Assembly (NCBI RefSeq): GCF_902506655.1
Contig: NZ_LR734808.1
Location: 2,046,001 to 2,110,000 of the forward strand
Direction of reading: 5' to 3'
Origin: Marinoscillum sp. 108
Lineage (GTDB): Bacteria > Bacteroidota > Bacteroidia > Cytophagales > Cyclobacteriaceae
Length of the DNA: 64,000 nt
Below are positions 1 through 9,390 of the stretch, piece after piece. Positions within the stretch are counted from its first letter, which is position 1. Each line of letters opens with the position of its first letter. The position numbers were made by a program, and so were the translations under genes. The notes under the pieces were generated by a model. The model made no database searches. It saw nothing but the letters and a program-made list of their open reading frames with translations, and had not been told where the DNA came from.

Positions 1-2
1 AC

Positions 3-815
3 ACCCTCACTGTTGGTCATAAGACCATTGACCTGACCGGCGATTGGAAATACCAATTGGGGGCCGAAATGGAACTGCTCGGCCCTCCTACTTTCATTCG
101 GTGGAAGCCGGGTGGCCTGTACAATGGCATGCTCGCGCCGCTTTTTAATTACACCATCAAAGGGGCTATCTGGTATCAGGGTGAGTCCAATGCCAGCCGG
201 GCCAAAGAATACAGAACCCTCTTTCCTGCCATGATTGCCGATTGGCGCACGCAATGGGATCAGGGTGATTTTCCTTTCCTTTTTGTGCAGCTAGCCAACT
301 ACATGGAAACCAAAGCCACCCCAGGCCCCAGCGACTGGGCCATGCTGCGCGAAGCCCAGCTACAGGCTCTATCGGTTCCCAATACTGCCATGGCAGTCAT
401 TACCGACATTGGGGAGTGGAACGATATTCACCCGCTCAATAAGAAAGATGTGGGTAACCGGCTGGCCCTGGCCGCAGCGAAACTCGCTTATGGAGATGAT
501 CTGGTCCATTCCGGCCCAGTGTATAAAGATTTTCAGATCAAAGGAAATAAGATGATTCTCACTTTTGAACATACTGGCAGCGGGCTCAAAATCAAAGGAG
601 AAGAACTCAAGGGCTTTGCTATTGCGGGGAAGAATCAAAAATTCGTTTGGGCAAAAGCCAAAATAAAAGGTAATCAAATCACCGTCTGGAGTGCTGATAT
701 AAAAGAACCGGTGGCCGTACGCTATGCGTGGGCAGACAATCCAGATCAGGCCAACTTATACAATCAGGAGGGCCTGCCAGCTTCTCCTTTCCGTACTGAC
801 CAATGGGAGGAATAA
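3..815 (+). CDS. Sialate O-acetylesterase-like (SASA/SGNH) esterase, C-terminal part, truncated by window edge
   Basis: The frame is open from base 3 with no stop upstream, so the gene begins outside the window; the TTG at 57 is not a credible start. The visible part matches the SASA esterase family: the WYQGESNA block, the LFPAMIADWRTQW block, and DIGEWNDIHP, which carries the Asp-x-x-His part of the catalytic machinery. The nucleophilic serine block would lie upstream and cannot be checked. A terminal beta-rich segment follows. The family removes O-acetyl groups from sugars. Ahead of a GH3 gene and opposite a xylan operon, a role in deacetylating xylan or xylo-oligosaccharides is the natural inference. 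It lies 29 bases before the GH3 gene and is probably co-transcribed with it. The family call is firm and the substrate is inferred. Confidence 0.88.
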   Translation, partial: TLTVGHKTIDLTGDWKYQLGAEMELLGPPTFIRWKPGGLYNGMLAPLFNYTIKGAIWYQGESNASRAKEYRTLFPAMIADWRTQWDQGDFPFLFVQLANYMETKATPGPSDWAMLREAQLQALSVPNTAMAVITDIGEWNDIHPLNKKDVGNRLALAAAKLAYGDDLVHSGPVYKDFQIKGNKMILTFEHTGSGLKIKGEELKGFAIAGKNQKFVWAKAKIKGNQITVWSADIKEPVAVRYAWADNPDQANLYNQEGLPASPFRTDQWEE

Positions 816-844
816 TCCCTTTTATCACAAAAACCTGAATAGAC

Positions 845-3472
845 ATGTTCTTTAATCGCCCAACGAATACACTGTACTTACTTTCTCTCCTTCTCATTGG
901 CATGGGCTGTCAACCGCATGCCTCATACGAATTTCCATTTCAAAATCCCGAGCTAACCCTGGAAACCAGAGTGGATGATCTGGTCAGCAGGATGACACTG
1001 GAAGAAAAAGTAAGCCAAATGGTAAACGAAGCACCGGCCATTGAGCACCTTGGGATTCCTGAATACAACTGGTGGAACGAAGGACTGCATGGGGTGGCCA
1101 GAGCGGGCCTGGCCACGGTATTTCCTCAAGCCATAGGCCTGGGAGCCACCTGGGACGAAAGGCACATGCTGAAAGTAGCTACGGCCATCTCCGATGAGGC
1201 ACGTGCCAAGCACCACAACTTTGTCAGCCGCGGTAAGAGAAACCTCTATCAAGGGCTAACCCTCTGGTCGCCAAACATCAACATTTTCAGAGATCCCAGA
1301 TGGGGCCGCGGGCAGGAAACCTATGGAGAAGACCCCTACCTCACAGGCAAAATGGCGGTACAATTCGTCCGTGGGCTGCAGGGCGACGATCCCACTTATC
1401 TCAAAACGGTGGCAACCGTCAAGCATTTTGCAGTACACAATGGGCCCGAACCTGAGCGCCATGTCTTCAATGCTCAGTCCAACTATCGTGACCTATGGGA
1501 GACCTATCTACCTCAATTCGAGATGGCCATTCGTCAGGGCAAAGCCTACTCTGCCATGTGCGCCTACAACCGCTACAATGACGAAGCATGCTGCGGTAGC
1601 AGCACACTCATGACCGATATTCTAAGAAATGAAATAGGTTTTGATGGCTACATTGTTTCAGACTGCGGGGCTATTGAAGACATCTTTAAGCATCATCAGC
1701 TGGTGGCCACGCCTGAGGAAGCTGCCGCTCTGGCTGTCAAAACCGGTTGTGATCTCAATTGCGGCCTTGGCGAAGCAATATTTCCTTACCTGGTGCAAGC
1801 GGTGGAGAAAGGACTGATTGATGAAAATACGATTGACACTTCAGTGAAGCGACTGTTTATGGCCCGTTTCAAATTGGGGATGTTTGATCCTGAGGAGAAT
1901 GTGCCCTTCGCCCAGATCCCCTACTCCGTGGTGGATAGCAAAGTACATCAGGCACTGGCCGATGAAACTGCCAGAAAGTCTATGGTGCTGCTGAAAAATG
2001 AACAGCAAACCCTCCCCCTCAGCAAGGATTTGAAAAAAGTAGCCGTCATAGGCCCGAATGCCAATCAATGGCTTATGCTCCTGGGCAACTATAATGGTGT
2101 ACCGTCAGCACCCGTCACCCCGTGGGCTGGAATTCAACAAAAACTACCCAATGCAAGTGTCACGTTCGCTCAGGGCTGTGAACTTGCAGAGGGCATGCCG
2201 ATGTTCTACACCATTCCCGGAGAAAACTTAAATAGCCTTAAGGCTTCTTTTTATAACAACCGCACCCTGCAAGGGGATCCCCTCTACAGTGAGTCATGGG
2301 ACATGCTGGATGCCAACTGGAATGATCGCGCCCCACGTGAAGACATGGATGATGACAACTTCGGAGTACGTTGGGAAGGGCAGCTTTCTCCGTCCGTTTC
2401 AGGGTTCTACCAGCTTGGATTCATAGGCACTATGAATACTCAGCTTTACCTCAACGACAGCCTGGTGGCAAAAACCTCTTACCACTTTCGTGATGAATAC
2501 GGTGACCCCCGTTTGAGAAAATCAGACCAGATTTGGCTGGAGGCCGAACAATCCTATGATTTGAAGCTGGAAGCCGGAGACTCTTATGCAGATGCCACTG
2601 TCCAACTTGTATGGGCCGCACCAAAACCCAACCTGAAAGCGGAAGCCCTGAAAGCAGCACAATATGCCGAAGTGGTGATTTTGTGTATGGGACTAACCCC
2701 CAGAATGGAGGGCGAAGAAATGGACATCCAAATCGAAGGATTCAGGGGTGGTGACCGTACCACGCTTGAGCTTCCACAGACTCAGAAGGATTTGATCAGG
2801 TCCATTGAGAAACTGGGCAAGCCCACGGTTCTGATTCTTTTAAACGGCAGTGCACTGGCCATCAACTGGGAAAATGAAAACATACCCGCCATTCTGGAAG
2901 CCTGGTATCCGGGCCAATCAGCGGGTACTGCGATCGCTGATATTCTATTCGGAGACTACAACCCGGCAGGAAGACTCCCTGTCACCTTTTACAAATCAGC
3001 TGATGATCTGCCTCCCTTTGAAGATTACAATATGGCCGGCCATACCTACAGATATTTCCAAGGAGATCCCCTTTACCCGTTTGGGTATGGACTGAGCTAT
3101 ACTTCTTTTGAATATGGAGACCTTACCGTGAGTGAAGGAAATACCACCGACCAGGCCGTCAGCGTGCTGGTGAAAGTAACTAACACAGGTAAAGTTGCGG
3201 GAGAAGAAGTGGTTCAGGTTTATCTGTCAAATTTGAGCACCCAATTACCTACTCCGGCGCATTCACTGCAGGGTTTCGAGCGGGTGAGTCTGGAGCCGGG
3301 AGAGTCTAAGTTTATCCGATTCGTCCTTCCGCCAGCAGCCTTTCGGGTGATCGATGATCAAAATCAAAAGGTGGTGTTGCCCGGGGAGTATCAACTCTCC
3401 GTGGGTGGCGGGCAGCCGGGAGTAACCCTGCAAACCTCCAATATCTTATCAAAAACCATCAATCTGCAGTAA
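845..3472 (+). CDS. GH3 glycosidase with PA14 insert, probable beta-xylosidase lipoprotein
   Basis: An 875-residue GH3 enzyme. The N-terminus has a signal sequence ending in a lipobox-like IGMGC, so a surface or periplasmic lipoprotein is likely. The barrel domain carries the GH3 nucleophile in IVSDCGA (around residue 275) and the typical KHFAVHNGPE substrate-binding block. A PA14 domain (about residues 450-600) interrupts the second domain, and a fibronectin III-like domain ends the protein (DVVQVYLSN-type and LxPGES motifs). The YNWWNEGLHGVARAG block is characteristic of beta-xylosidase/alpha-arabinofuranosidase-type GH3 members. It probably trims xylo-oligosaccharides with the xylanases encoded opposite. 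A second GH3 at 14942-17125 lacks the PA14 insert, so the two may differ in chain-length preference. ATG at 845 gives a good signal peptide. Confidence 0.92.
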   Translation: MFFNRPTNTLYLLSLLLIGMGCQPHASYEFPFQNPELTLETRVDDLVSRMTLEEKVSQMVNEAPAIEHLGIPEYNWWNEGLHGVARAGLATVFPQAIGLGATWDERHMLKVATAISDEARAKHHNFVSRGKRNLYQGLTLWSPNINIFRDPRWGRGQETYGEDPYLTGKMAVQFVRGLQGDDPTYLKTVATVKHFAVHNGPEPERHVFNAQSNYRDLWETYLPQFEMAIRQGKAYSAMCAYNRYNDEACCGSSTLMTDILRNEIGFDGYIVSDCGAIEDIFKHHQLVATPEEAAALAVKTGCDLNCGLGEAIFPYLVQAVEKGLIDENTIDTSVKRLFMARFKLGMFDPEENVPFAQIPYSVVDSKVHQALADETARKSMVLLKNEQQTLPLSKDLKKVAVIGPNANQWLMLLGNYNGVPSAPVTPWAGIQQKLPNASVTFAQGCELAEGMPMFYTIPGENLNSLKASFYNNRTLQGDPLYSESWDMLDANWNDRAPREDMDDDNFGVRWEGQLSPSVSGFYQLGFIGTMNTQLYLNDSLVAKTSYHFRDEYGDPRLRKSDQIWLEAEQSYDLKLEAGDSYADATVQLVWAAPKPNLKAEALKAAQYAEVVILCMGLTPRMEGEEMDIQIEGFRGGDRTTLELPQTQKDLIRSIEKLGKPTVLILLNGSALAINWENENIPAILEAWYPGQSAGTAIADILFGDYNPAGRLPVTFYKSADDLPPFEDYNMAGHTYRYFQGDPLYPFGYGLSYTSFEYGDLTVSEGNTTDQAVSVLVKVTNTGKVAGEEVVQVYLSNLSTQLPTPAHSLQGFERVSLEPGESKFIRFVLPPAAFRVIDDQNQKVVLPGEYQLSVGGGQPGVTLQTSNILSKTINLQ

Positions 3473-3498
3473 AACGCGGGCAGAACAGGGGTACTTGT

Positions 3499-3948
3499 TT
3501 AAAGAAGAACCTTCACCACCACTTTTTTCACATTGGACGCCACGCCCAAGCTGAGACCTGGCATGTGAATGTCTTGTGGAAAAAAGACCGTGAACATACC
3601 GGCAGTCACCTTTATTTTGTAGTCATACTTGCCAAAAAAATAGACATCCTTTTCGCTATTGTACGGCACAGTCGGCTGCTGGTCGCGCAGGGTGTCAATC
3701 CCCATCATTTCTTCACCCGCATAAATAAACTGTATATCTGCGTAGCGCTGATGCGCTTCTATCTTACAGTCGGCTTCCTGCTTGCTTTCATATTCCTGCA
3801 CAGCTACTTTCAGGCGATCGCCATCCAGCTCATACTTGCCTGGAGCCACCTGACTAAAGTCTGTCGAAAGAAGGTGCTCAAACCCCTTTTGGAATCGCTC
3901 ACCCAATGCGTAATAGCGCTCGCAGTTTGCTAATTGATCAATTATCAT
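3499..3948 (-). CDS. YhcH/YjgK/YiaL family (DUF386) cupin-like protein
   Basis: A 149-residue cytoplasmic protein that fits the YhcH/YjgK/YiaL (DUF386) family over its whole length: AHQRYADIQF, the EEMMGIDTL block, and FFPQDIHMPGLS near the C-terminus with its conserved metal-binding His. The family is a single-domain cupin-type barrel related to EbgC and is often found in sugar-acid, sialate or pentose operons. It is usually suspected of acting as a sugar anomerase or isomerase, but the precise reaction is not settled. It is convergent with the GH3 gene (26 bases apart). Its place beside xylan and uronate genes fits a role in handling released sugars. Confidence 0.85.
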   Translation of the reverse strand: MIIDQLANCERYYALGERFQKGFEHLLSTDFSQVAPGKYELDGDRLKVAVQEYESKQEADCKIEAHQRYADIQFIYAGEEMMGIDTLRDQQPTVPYNSEKDVYFFGKYDYKIKVTAGMFTVFFPQDIHMPGLSLGVASNVKKVVVKVLL

Positions 3949-4023
3949 ATCTAATACTTTGAGAGCGAATTAACGGCATTCGGACCTAAAAGACAAGTCG
4001 CTATTGACATCCTTTAGTTGATA

Positions 4024-4515
4024 CTAATTACCCTTGGGGAGCTTCTCCTGCAAGTCCTGCAACCAAAGGATCAGCTGAGCTGCTTCCGTGCTGTTATTGG
4101 TTTTATCCTCGGTATCGCTTCGCAATGACAAAGGGATGATTTTGTCCTGGTAAAAGGCATTAAATCCGTAAGCCCCAAAATCATTGCGGTGTTGCTCAAT
4201 GGTCTCCACGGGACCTTTAGACGCAGGCCATATTTTGGCAATCTGACTGTCCAGCTCGGTTTTCGAAACCTGAAAGATCACACTATCAAACTTGGAGATG
4301 TGAGGATCCAACCCTCCAGACAGCCATACTACAGAATCGGCATAGGAACTCACCCGTACATTGCCGGCACCGTCTATGATCCAGTGGCTGTACTGAAAGC
4401 CCCAGGCGTGGTTGACACCAAAGTATTCAAAATAGGCTTGCTGTTCGTCCTGGTCCTCTTCACATGACCCCATGGCCACAAGCAAAATCATGAAATGTAA
4501 GAGTAATCTGGTCAT
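4024..4515 (-). CDS. Hypothetical lipoprotein
   Basis: A 163-residue protein with a short hydrophobic N-terminus ending in a lipobox-like VAMGSC, so probably a lipoprotein exported from the cytoplasm. The rest is soluble, with several aromatic residues (FEYFGVNHAWGFQYSHW), and I do not recognise a family. It lies between the DUF386 gene and the cupin lipoprotein on the same strand, with gaps of 75 and over 100 bases, so co-transcription is uncertain. Codon use looks like its neighbours and the signal peptide supports a real gene. Confidence 0.6.
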   Translation of the reverse strand: MTRLLLHFMILLVAMGSCEEDQDEQQAYFEYFGVNHAWGFQYSHWIIDGAGNVRVSSYADSVVWLSGGLDPHISKFDSVIFQVSKTELDSQIAKIWPASKGPVETIEQHRNDFGAYGFNAFYQDKIIPLSLRSDTEDKTNNSTEAAQLILWLQDLQEKLPKGN

Positions 4516-4629
4516 CGCTCATAGTTTTTTTAATGGCGTGTAAATAAGACACGGGATTCAACAGAAAAGTTAAATCGCCAGCAAATGATCTTCAGGCAGG
4601 CATTTCTATAATTCGATAAAATACCTTCA

Positions 4630-5190
4630 CTACTCCTCTCTCCTTACCTTGATGGTCCAATAGGTAAGTGAATCGCCTGGAGTAGGAATATACTGATGTG
4701 GCACCATGGCTGGTATCATCACAAAATCTCCTGGCAGCAGGCTGCGCTTCGAAGGATTTTGGATCACCCCGCCAAGCCAGTCTCTGATGGGTGCAGCTCC
4801 ACGTACCCGCTGATCGCCAACGATGGAGTCTCCGGTGATCAACACACCACTACCTGAGCGAATAATGGCCACATCATCCCACTGCTCATGAAGCTCTACA
4901 TCTCCCGGGCCTGTCCTGAGAATGACCAGAGACGGAGCTCCTTCATTGCTTCTGGACAACACCTCAGAAGCCACCATGACCGAGTCATTTTCTTTAAGGG
5001 CCAAAACTAGTTTGGCCTGAAGGAAGGCATCCTGTTGATCCTCAGAATAGAAGGTTACAGAATCCTTGAGAACAACCTCCTCAACAGGAACGGATGCTTG
5101 CTGCTGCGCAGCACTTTCCTTAGATGACTGATCACAGGAAATAAATCCCACTATTAGGGTGAGCATTGAAATGACGATTGTATTTTTCAT
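4630..5190 (-). CDS. Cupin-domain lipoprotein
   Basis: I place the start at the ATG read down from 5190 because it gives a clean signal sequence with lipobox (LIVGFISC); the ATG at 5214 adds eight residues before the signal and is less likely. The mature protein has one cupin domain: a first motif around HEQWDDVAIIRSGSGVL and a second in PGDFVMIPAMVPHQYIP. The His residues are consistent with metal binding, although the first motif is degenerate. Function is unknown; small exported cupins of this kind often occur singly in Bacteroidota. Downstream on the other side lie the duplicated palindromic repeats. Confidence 0.7.
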   Translation of the reverse strand: MKNTIVISMLTLIVGFISCDQSSKESAAQQQASVPVEEVVLKDSVTFYSEDQQDAFLQAKLVLALKENDSVMVASEVLSRSNEGAPSLVILRTGPGDVELHEQWDDVAIIRSGSGVLITGDSIVGDQRVRGAAPIRDWLGGVIQNPSKRSLLPGDFVMIPAMVPHQYIPTPGDSLTYWTIKVRREE

Positions 5191-5286
5191 GAATGAAGAG
5201 ACTTTGTACACCATCTATTTACATCAAATCTAAACATAAAGGCACACTCTTCATTCACAACCCACCCCGCAGGTTGTGCAATAAGG

Positions 5287-5459
5287 GGTGTCGCTCCTAC
5301 GGAGCTAACAATGTACTTTTGGGTTCGCGCTATTCACATCAGACACCGCTGGTGTCTAATCCACAGAAAATACCTTGTGAATCCAGATCAATCAGCTCCA
5401 TAGGAGCGGTATGTTCTTAGATATTATTCCTAGCCGAATGAGCTGCGTAGCTGCGATAT
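5287..5459. repeat. 173-bp palindrome-rich repeat, copy 1
   Basis: This segment and 5550-5722 are direct repeats of equal length offset by 263 bases, with roughly 85% identity by eye. Both begin with GGTGTCGCTCCTACGGAGCT, contain CAGACACCGCTGGTGTCT in the middle, then CAATCAGCTCCATAGGAGCGG, and end with GAGCTGCGTAGCTGCGATAT. In this copy the central hairpin is eroded: only about the innermost ten pairs survive. No coding frame was found across it. It sits in the only long gene-free stretch of the xylan island (5215-5750). Confidence 0.85.
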
Positions 5460-5549
5460 GCTCCTGACATGTCTCCTCCAAGGGCAGGAAATATTCCCAC
5501 GATCCCACCTTGCTGGCATTGTTCAGTTTCCTGCCGCACAAGAAGGGAA

Positions 5550-5722
5550 GGTGTCGCTCCTACGGAGCTACCATGTGTTCTTGGATTCGCGCTGCCCACA
5601 TCAGACACCGCTGGTGTCTGATGTGGGCAGAAAACACCTTTGAATCCAGATCAATCAGCTCCATAGGAGCGGAATGTTCTTAGATATTATTCCCAGCCGA
5701 ATGAGCTGCGTAGCTGCGATAT
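5550..5722. repeat. 173-bp palindrome-rich repeat, copy 2, with a perfect 18-bp stem
   Basis: Second copy of the 173-bp element. Its centre is a perfect inverted repeat: 5592-5609 pairs with 5613-5630 around a three-base loop (GCT). Outer arms GCTCCTACGGAGCT near the left and AGCTCCATAGGAGC near the right are also complementary except at one position. It ends 28 bases before the stop codon of the lipoprotein GH10 gene, so it lies in the 3' untranslated region of the xylan operon, where it could act as a transcript-end structure or as a mobile palindromic element. Confidence 0.85.
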
Positions 5723-5750
5723 ATCTCAGCAGGGGAAAGAATTCAGGAAG

Positions 5751-6884
5751 TTACTTCCCGACCACTCCGAGCACCGCTTGATGGGCTGGTTTGGGAGCCA
5801 AAGATCTATCGAACAACAGCGGATAGTCTGTTCTACCACGCGCAGGCCAGTTGTTTTTCCAGGATTGCCCATCGTGCACTCCCCACAAAGTAACCCTCGT
5901 GATGATGTCTTGATGCTTATGAAACAGCTCGAAAAGGTCCGCATATCTCTGAGCCAAAGCCATCTGCACAGAATCAGGCAAGCCATTTTTGTATGGGTTT
6001 GCCTCTGCATTATTTTCAAAGCTGGCTGATAGATCGGCGCCTTCTACATTTCGTGGGTTGGGTAACACTGTTATGTCGAGTTCGGTGATCATCACCTTTA
6101 GTCCTGCATTCCCAATTTTCAAAATACTGGTCTCGATTTCCTCTAAAGTTGGCCTGTCTAATCCCCAATGACCCTGCATCCCTATACCATCTATCCGCAA
6201 GCCCTTAGCTTTAATCGCTTTAGCTAGTTGCACGGCACCATCACACTTCTCTGTCCTGTTCATGCTATAATCATTGTAATAAAGTTCGGCCTCAGGATCA
6301 GCCATGGCTGCATACTCAAAGGCCTTGTATATGAAATCCACTCCTCCGATTTGGTAAAACAAGGACTCTCGAAAAGTACCATCATCATTGAGCGCCTCAT
6401 TCACCACATCATAGCCTCCAATCTTGCCCTGATAGCGGCCCATAATGGCATTGATGTGATCTTTCATCCGACCAAAGAGTGCCGTGCTGTCGATAAGATC
6501 ATTGTCTTCGTCCCGAAAAACCCATTCCGGTGTTTGATTGTGCCAAATAAGCGTATGCCCAACCATGAACTGATCATTTCTATCTGCCATCGCCACTAAC
6601 TTATCCGTATACTCGAAGTTGAAAGTATCAGGCTTCGGGTGCACATACATCCACTTCATAGCATTCTCTGGAGTGAGGCTACTAAACTCATTCCTGATAA
6701 GTGTAGATTCGGCAGAATCTTTCTCCAGGATTTGTCCCCAGCCCAGGGCTGCTCCGATATAAAAATCGTCCGCATAGGCGGTACGCAAAGTCGGTCCCAC
6801 CTTTTTCTCAGTCTGAGCACAGGACATCGTCAGGGTAAAAAACACCCCGGAAATAATCAAAAATTTTAAATCCTTCATTCTCAT
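5751..6884 (-). CDS. GH10 endo-1,4-beta-xylanase, lipoprotein
   Basis: A 377-residue GH10 enzyme cutting the xylan backbone. The N-terminus is a signal sequence with lipobox TMSC, so it is lipid-anchored. GH10 landmarks are in order: NAMKW, HTLIWHNQTPEW, the acid/base Glu163 in DVVNEAL, YYNDYS, GIGMQGHW, the nucleophile Glu268 in MITELDI, and TLWGVHDGQSW. Length is normal for a single catalytic domain with no binding module. It is the last gene of the eight-gene operon; its ATG overlaps the TAA of the upstream dehydrogenase gene by one base. The lipid anchor suggests it works on oligosaccharides at or inside the outer membrane, complementing the secreted GH10 at 13673-14902. Confidence 0.95.
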   Translation of the reverse strand: MRMKDLKFLIISGVFFTLTMSCAQTEKKVGPTLRTAYADDFYIGAALGWGQILEKDSAESTLIRNEFSSLTPENAMKWMYVHPKPDTFNFEYTDKLVAMADRNDQFMVGHTLIWHNQTPEWVFRDEDNDLIDSTALFGRMKDHINAIMGRYQGKIGGYDVVNEALNDDGTFRESLFYQIGGVDFIYKAFEYAAMADPEAELYYNDYSMNRTEKCDGAVQLAKAIKAKGLRIDGIGMQGHWGLDRPTLEEIETSILKIGNAGLKVMITELDITVLPNPRNVEGADLSASFENNAEANPYKNGLPDSVQMALAQRYADLFELFHKHQDIITRVTLWGVHDGQSWKNNWPARGRTDYPLLFDRSLAPKPAHQAVLGVVGK

Positions 6885-8464
6885 TATTTTTTCTTTAATT
6901 CACCATTTATCAACCTCCAGATATTGAGCGGGTTATGATCCCTCAACGCTAAGGGCAAGGAGGCCTGTGGGAAATCCTGGTAACATACCGGCCTCACAAA
7001 TCTTTTGATGGCCCCTGTCCCTACGGAGGTGGACTGAGGTGCTGTGGTAGCCGGGTAAGGACCTCCATGGACCATAGCTTGCCCCACCTCAACCCCTGTT
7101 GGGTAACCGTTGAATAGTAGTCGTCCCACCTTTCGTTCCAAAATATGAATCAGGTCTTTGTATTCCTCCAGGTCTGCATCGGTACCATGGATGGTGGCGG
7201 TCAAATGTCCCTGCATTTTTCTTGCTACCTCCAGCATTTGGTCTTTTCCCTCAGCTATGACACTCAAAGTGGACGGGCCAAACACCTCTTCCTCAAGACC
7301 CGACTGCCCTAAGAAATCAGTTGCTTTTGTTTTGAAAATTTTGGACGGTACCTGGTTTTTACCCTGTCCGGAAATTCCTTCGGAAACTATCTCCACCCCT
7401 GGAAAAGATGTCAACCTGTTCACCCCGGCCTCATAGTTATCCTTGATTCCTTCAGATAGCATAGTACCTGAGGCAGTTTTAGAAACCAGGTCTCCCATTG
7501 CTTCCAAAAGCTGACTTGTTTCTGTCGATTCACTAGCGATCACCAACCCAGGATTGGTACAAAACTGGCCTACCCCCATATTCAATGAGCCAACCAGACC
7601 TGAAGCCAGACCTTCACCACGAGCGCTCACGGCTCCTGGTAATAGGAATATCGGATTAGAGCTTCCCATTTCAGCAAAGACGGGAATTGGAGTATTACGC
7701 TGATTCGCTGCATCGAAGAGCGCTTTTCCTCCCCGAAAGGAGCCAGTAAATCCAACAGCCGTAATCCTGGGGTGCAACACAATAGCCATTCCGACCTCCA
7801 CTGAGGTCCCTTGTACCAGAGAGAAAACACCGTCAGGCATACCTGTTTTATTGGCTGCACTCACAATGGCTTGAGCTACCATCTCAGAGGTACCCGGGTG
7901 CAACGGATGTGCCTTCACTACCACGGGACAGCCCGCTGCCAGGGCAGAGGCCGTATCCCCTCCGGCTACAGAAAAGGCCAACGGGAAGTTACTCGCTCCA
8001 AAAATGCCCACCGGTCCCAAAGGAACCAGCATCTGCCTGATATCTGGCCGGGGAAGAGGTTGTCTATCGGGGATTGCCGTATCAATGCGCGCATCCACCC
8101 AGGAGCCCTCACGGACAAGGCTGGCAAACATTTTGAGCTGGTTGATGGTACGCATCCGCTCTCCGTTCAGGCGTGCGGCGGGAAGAGCAGTCTCTGACAT
8201 ACAGCGTTCGATCAGCTCATCGCCCAAAGCCCAAAGCTCATCCCCAATGGCCTCAAGGAAAAGCGCCCGATCCTCTGAAGACTGCTCTTTATATTCCTGA
8301 AAGGCGGCTTCAGCTTTCAATACTGCACTACCTACTTCAGCTTCTGTAGCTTCATAAAAGCTGATGGGTAACAGGTCTCCGGTAGCCGGATTAACGGCCC
8401 GAAAAGTGTTCCTACCCATCCCTGTTCGCTCTGATCCTATAAAATTTTGCCCCGTTAGTATCAT
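6884..8464 (-). CDS. Alpha-ketoglutarate semialdehyde (2,5-dioxovalerate) dehydrogenase
   Basis: A 526-residue aldehyde dehydrogenase of the ketoglutarate-semialdehyde type. Visible features are IFGASNFPLAFSVAGGDTAS, the VVVKAHPLHPGTSE cofactor region, GFTGSFRGG, the general-base Glu in FAEMGSSNP, and the catalytic Cys in GVGQFCTNPG. EMGSSNP in place of the common ELGG, and the long C-terminus ending with ALRDHNPLNIWR, are typical of this subgroup. It oxidises alpha-ketoglutarate semialdehyde to alpha-ketoglutarate, the final step of the Weimberg pentose pathway and also of L-arabonate and glucarate routes. The FAH-family and IlvD-type dehydratase genes just upstream supply the two preceding steps. 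It follows the FAH gene by 14 bases. Confidence 0.92.
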   Translation of the reverse strand: MILTGQNFIGSERTGMGRNTFRAVNPATGDLLPISFYEATEAEVGSAVLKAEAAFQEYKEQSSEDRALFLEAIGDELWALGDELIERCMSETALPAARLNGERMRTINQLKMFASLVREGSWVDARIDTAIPDRQPLPRPDIRQMLVPLGPVGIFGASNFPLAFSVAGGDTASALAAGCPVVVKAHPLHPGTSEMVAQAIVSAANKTGMPDGVFSLVQGTSVEVGMAIVLHPRITAVGFTGSFRGGKALFDAANQRNTPIPVFAEMGSSNPIFLLPGAVSARGEGLASGLVGSLNMGVGQFCTNPGLVIASESTETSQLLEAMGDLVSKTASGTMLSEGIKDNYEAGVNRLTSFPGVEIVSEGISGQGKNQVPSKIFKTKATDFLGQSGLEEEVFGPSTLSVIAEGKDQMLEVARKMQGHLTATIHGTDADLEEYKDLIHILERKVGRLLFNGYPTGVEVGQAMVHGGPYPATTAPQSTSVGTGAIKRFVRPVCYQDFPQASLPLALRDHNPLNIWRLINGELKKK

Positions 8465-8478
8465 GTCTTTTCGGTTGA

Positions 8479-9345
8479 TTATGCTACAAAATTGATGAGG
8501 GTGCCGATATGATCGATCGTAATCCTGATCTCATCGCCCTGCTGCAATGTAAATTCGTTAGGTGGTACTATCCCCGTTCCTGTCATAAGGTAGCAACCAC
8601 TTGGAAAGGAGGTTTCGAGTATTAGATAATGAACAAGGTCTTCAAATTTTCTTTTGATCTGGCTAATTTCTATCTGCCCGTGAAACATCTGCTTATCTCC
8701 TCTCAATATCTCCAGGTGGATCTCTGAATCCTCGGCCATAGGATCTTCAGAAACGTAAATACATGGGCCTACAGCAGCAGACTGGTCATAACATTTAGCC
8801 TGTGGCAGGTAGAGGGGATTCTCACCTTCTATATCACGAGAACTCATGTCATTGCCCGCTGTATAGCCTATGATCTTCCCTCCTGAACTGACCAAAAGGG
8901 TAAGCTCAGGCTCGGGTACATTCCATTTGGAATCCTTTCGGATATTAACTTTCCCCCCAGGACCTGCCGTACGGTAGGGCATGGCCTTCATAAAAAGCTC
9001 TGGTCGGTCAGCACTATATACCCTATCATAAAAATCGCCACCCCCGGAATCTTTGGACTCATCCATCCTGGCTTCCCGGCTTTTGTAATAGGTAACTCCC
9101 GATGCCCATATTTCCTGACGTCCTATAGGAGCAAGCAATTCACCCTTTAATACTTCAGCATCGTTTATCGGCCTTTTGACCGAAATCCTCTCATTTGCGT
9201 AAGCAAAGAGATCATCTCTGTTGATAAACTGATCCCAATCTTCATGAAAGGAATAACACTGCTCATCCTTTTCCACAAGGATGCAAGTTCTTGTTTTATA
9301 AATTTTCAAAACTTTCTCATTAGTTAGGTTAAACAAATGCACCAA
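8479..9345 (-). CDS. FAH-family dehydratase, probable 2-keto-3-deoxy-D-xylonate dehydratase (XylX-like)
   Basis: A 288-residue member of the fumarylacetoacetate hydrolase superfamily. Evidence is WASGVTYYKS, the metal-binding acidic residues in PEPELTLLV, IIGYTAGNDMSSRDIEGENPLYLPQAK, and the C-terminal TGTGIVPP block. The acidic residues at PEPE would hold a divalent metal. In Caulobacter XylX, members of this family convert 2-keto-3-deoxy-xylonate to alpha-ketoglutarate semialdehyde. The immediate neighbours, an aldonate dehydratase and the semialdehyde dehydrogenase, make that assignment the simplest; an acylpyruvase-type hydrolase is the alternative but would not fit the context. No signal peptide, so cytoplasmic. 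Confidence 0.85.
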   Translation of the reverse strand: MVHLFNLTNEKVLKIYKTRTCILVEKDEQCYSFHEDWDQFINRDDLFAYANERISVKRPINDAEVLKGELLAPIGRQEIWASGVTYYKSREARMDESKDSGGGDFYDRVYSADRPELFMKAMPYRTAGPGGKVNIRKDSKWNVPEPELTLLVSSGGKIIGYTAGNDMSSRDIEGENPLYLPQAKCYDQSAAVGPCIYVSEDPMAEDSEIHLEILRGDKQMFHGQIEISQIKRKFEDLVHYLILETSFPSGCYLMTGTGIVPPNEFTLQQGDEIRITIDHIGTLINFVA

Positions 9346-9390
9346 AGAATACTCATTACCTCAAAAGGTTCTACTCGAACTTTCGCATGT

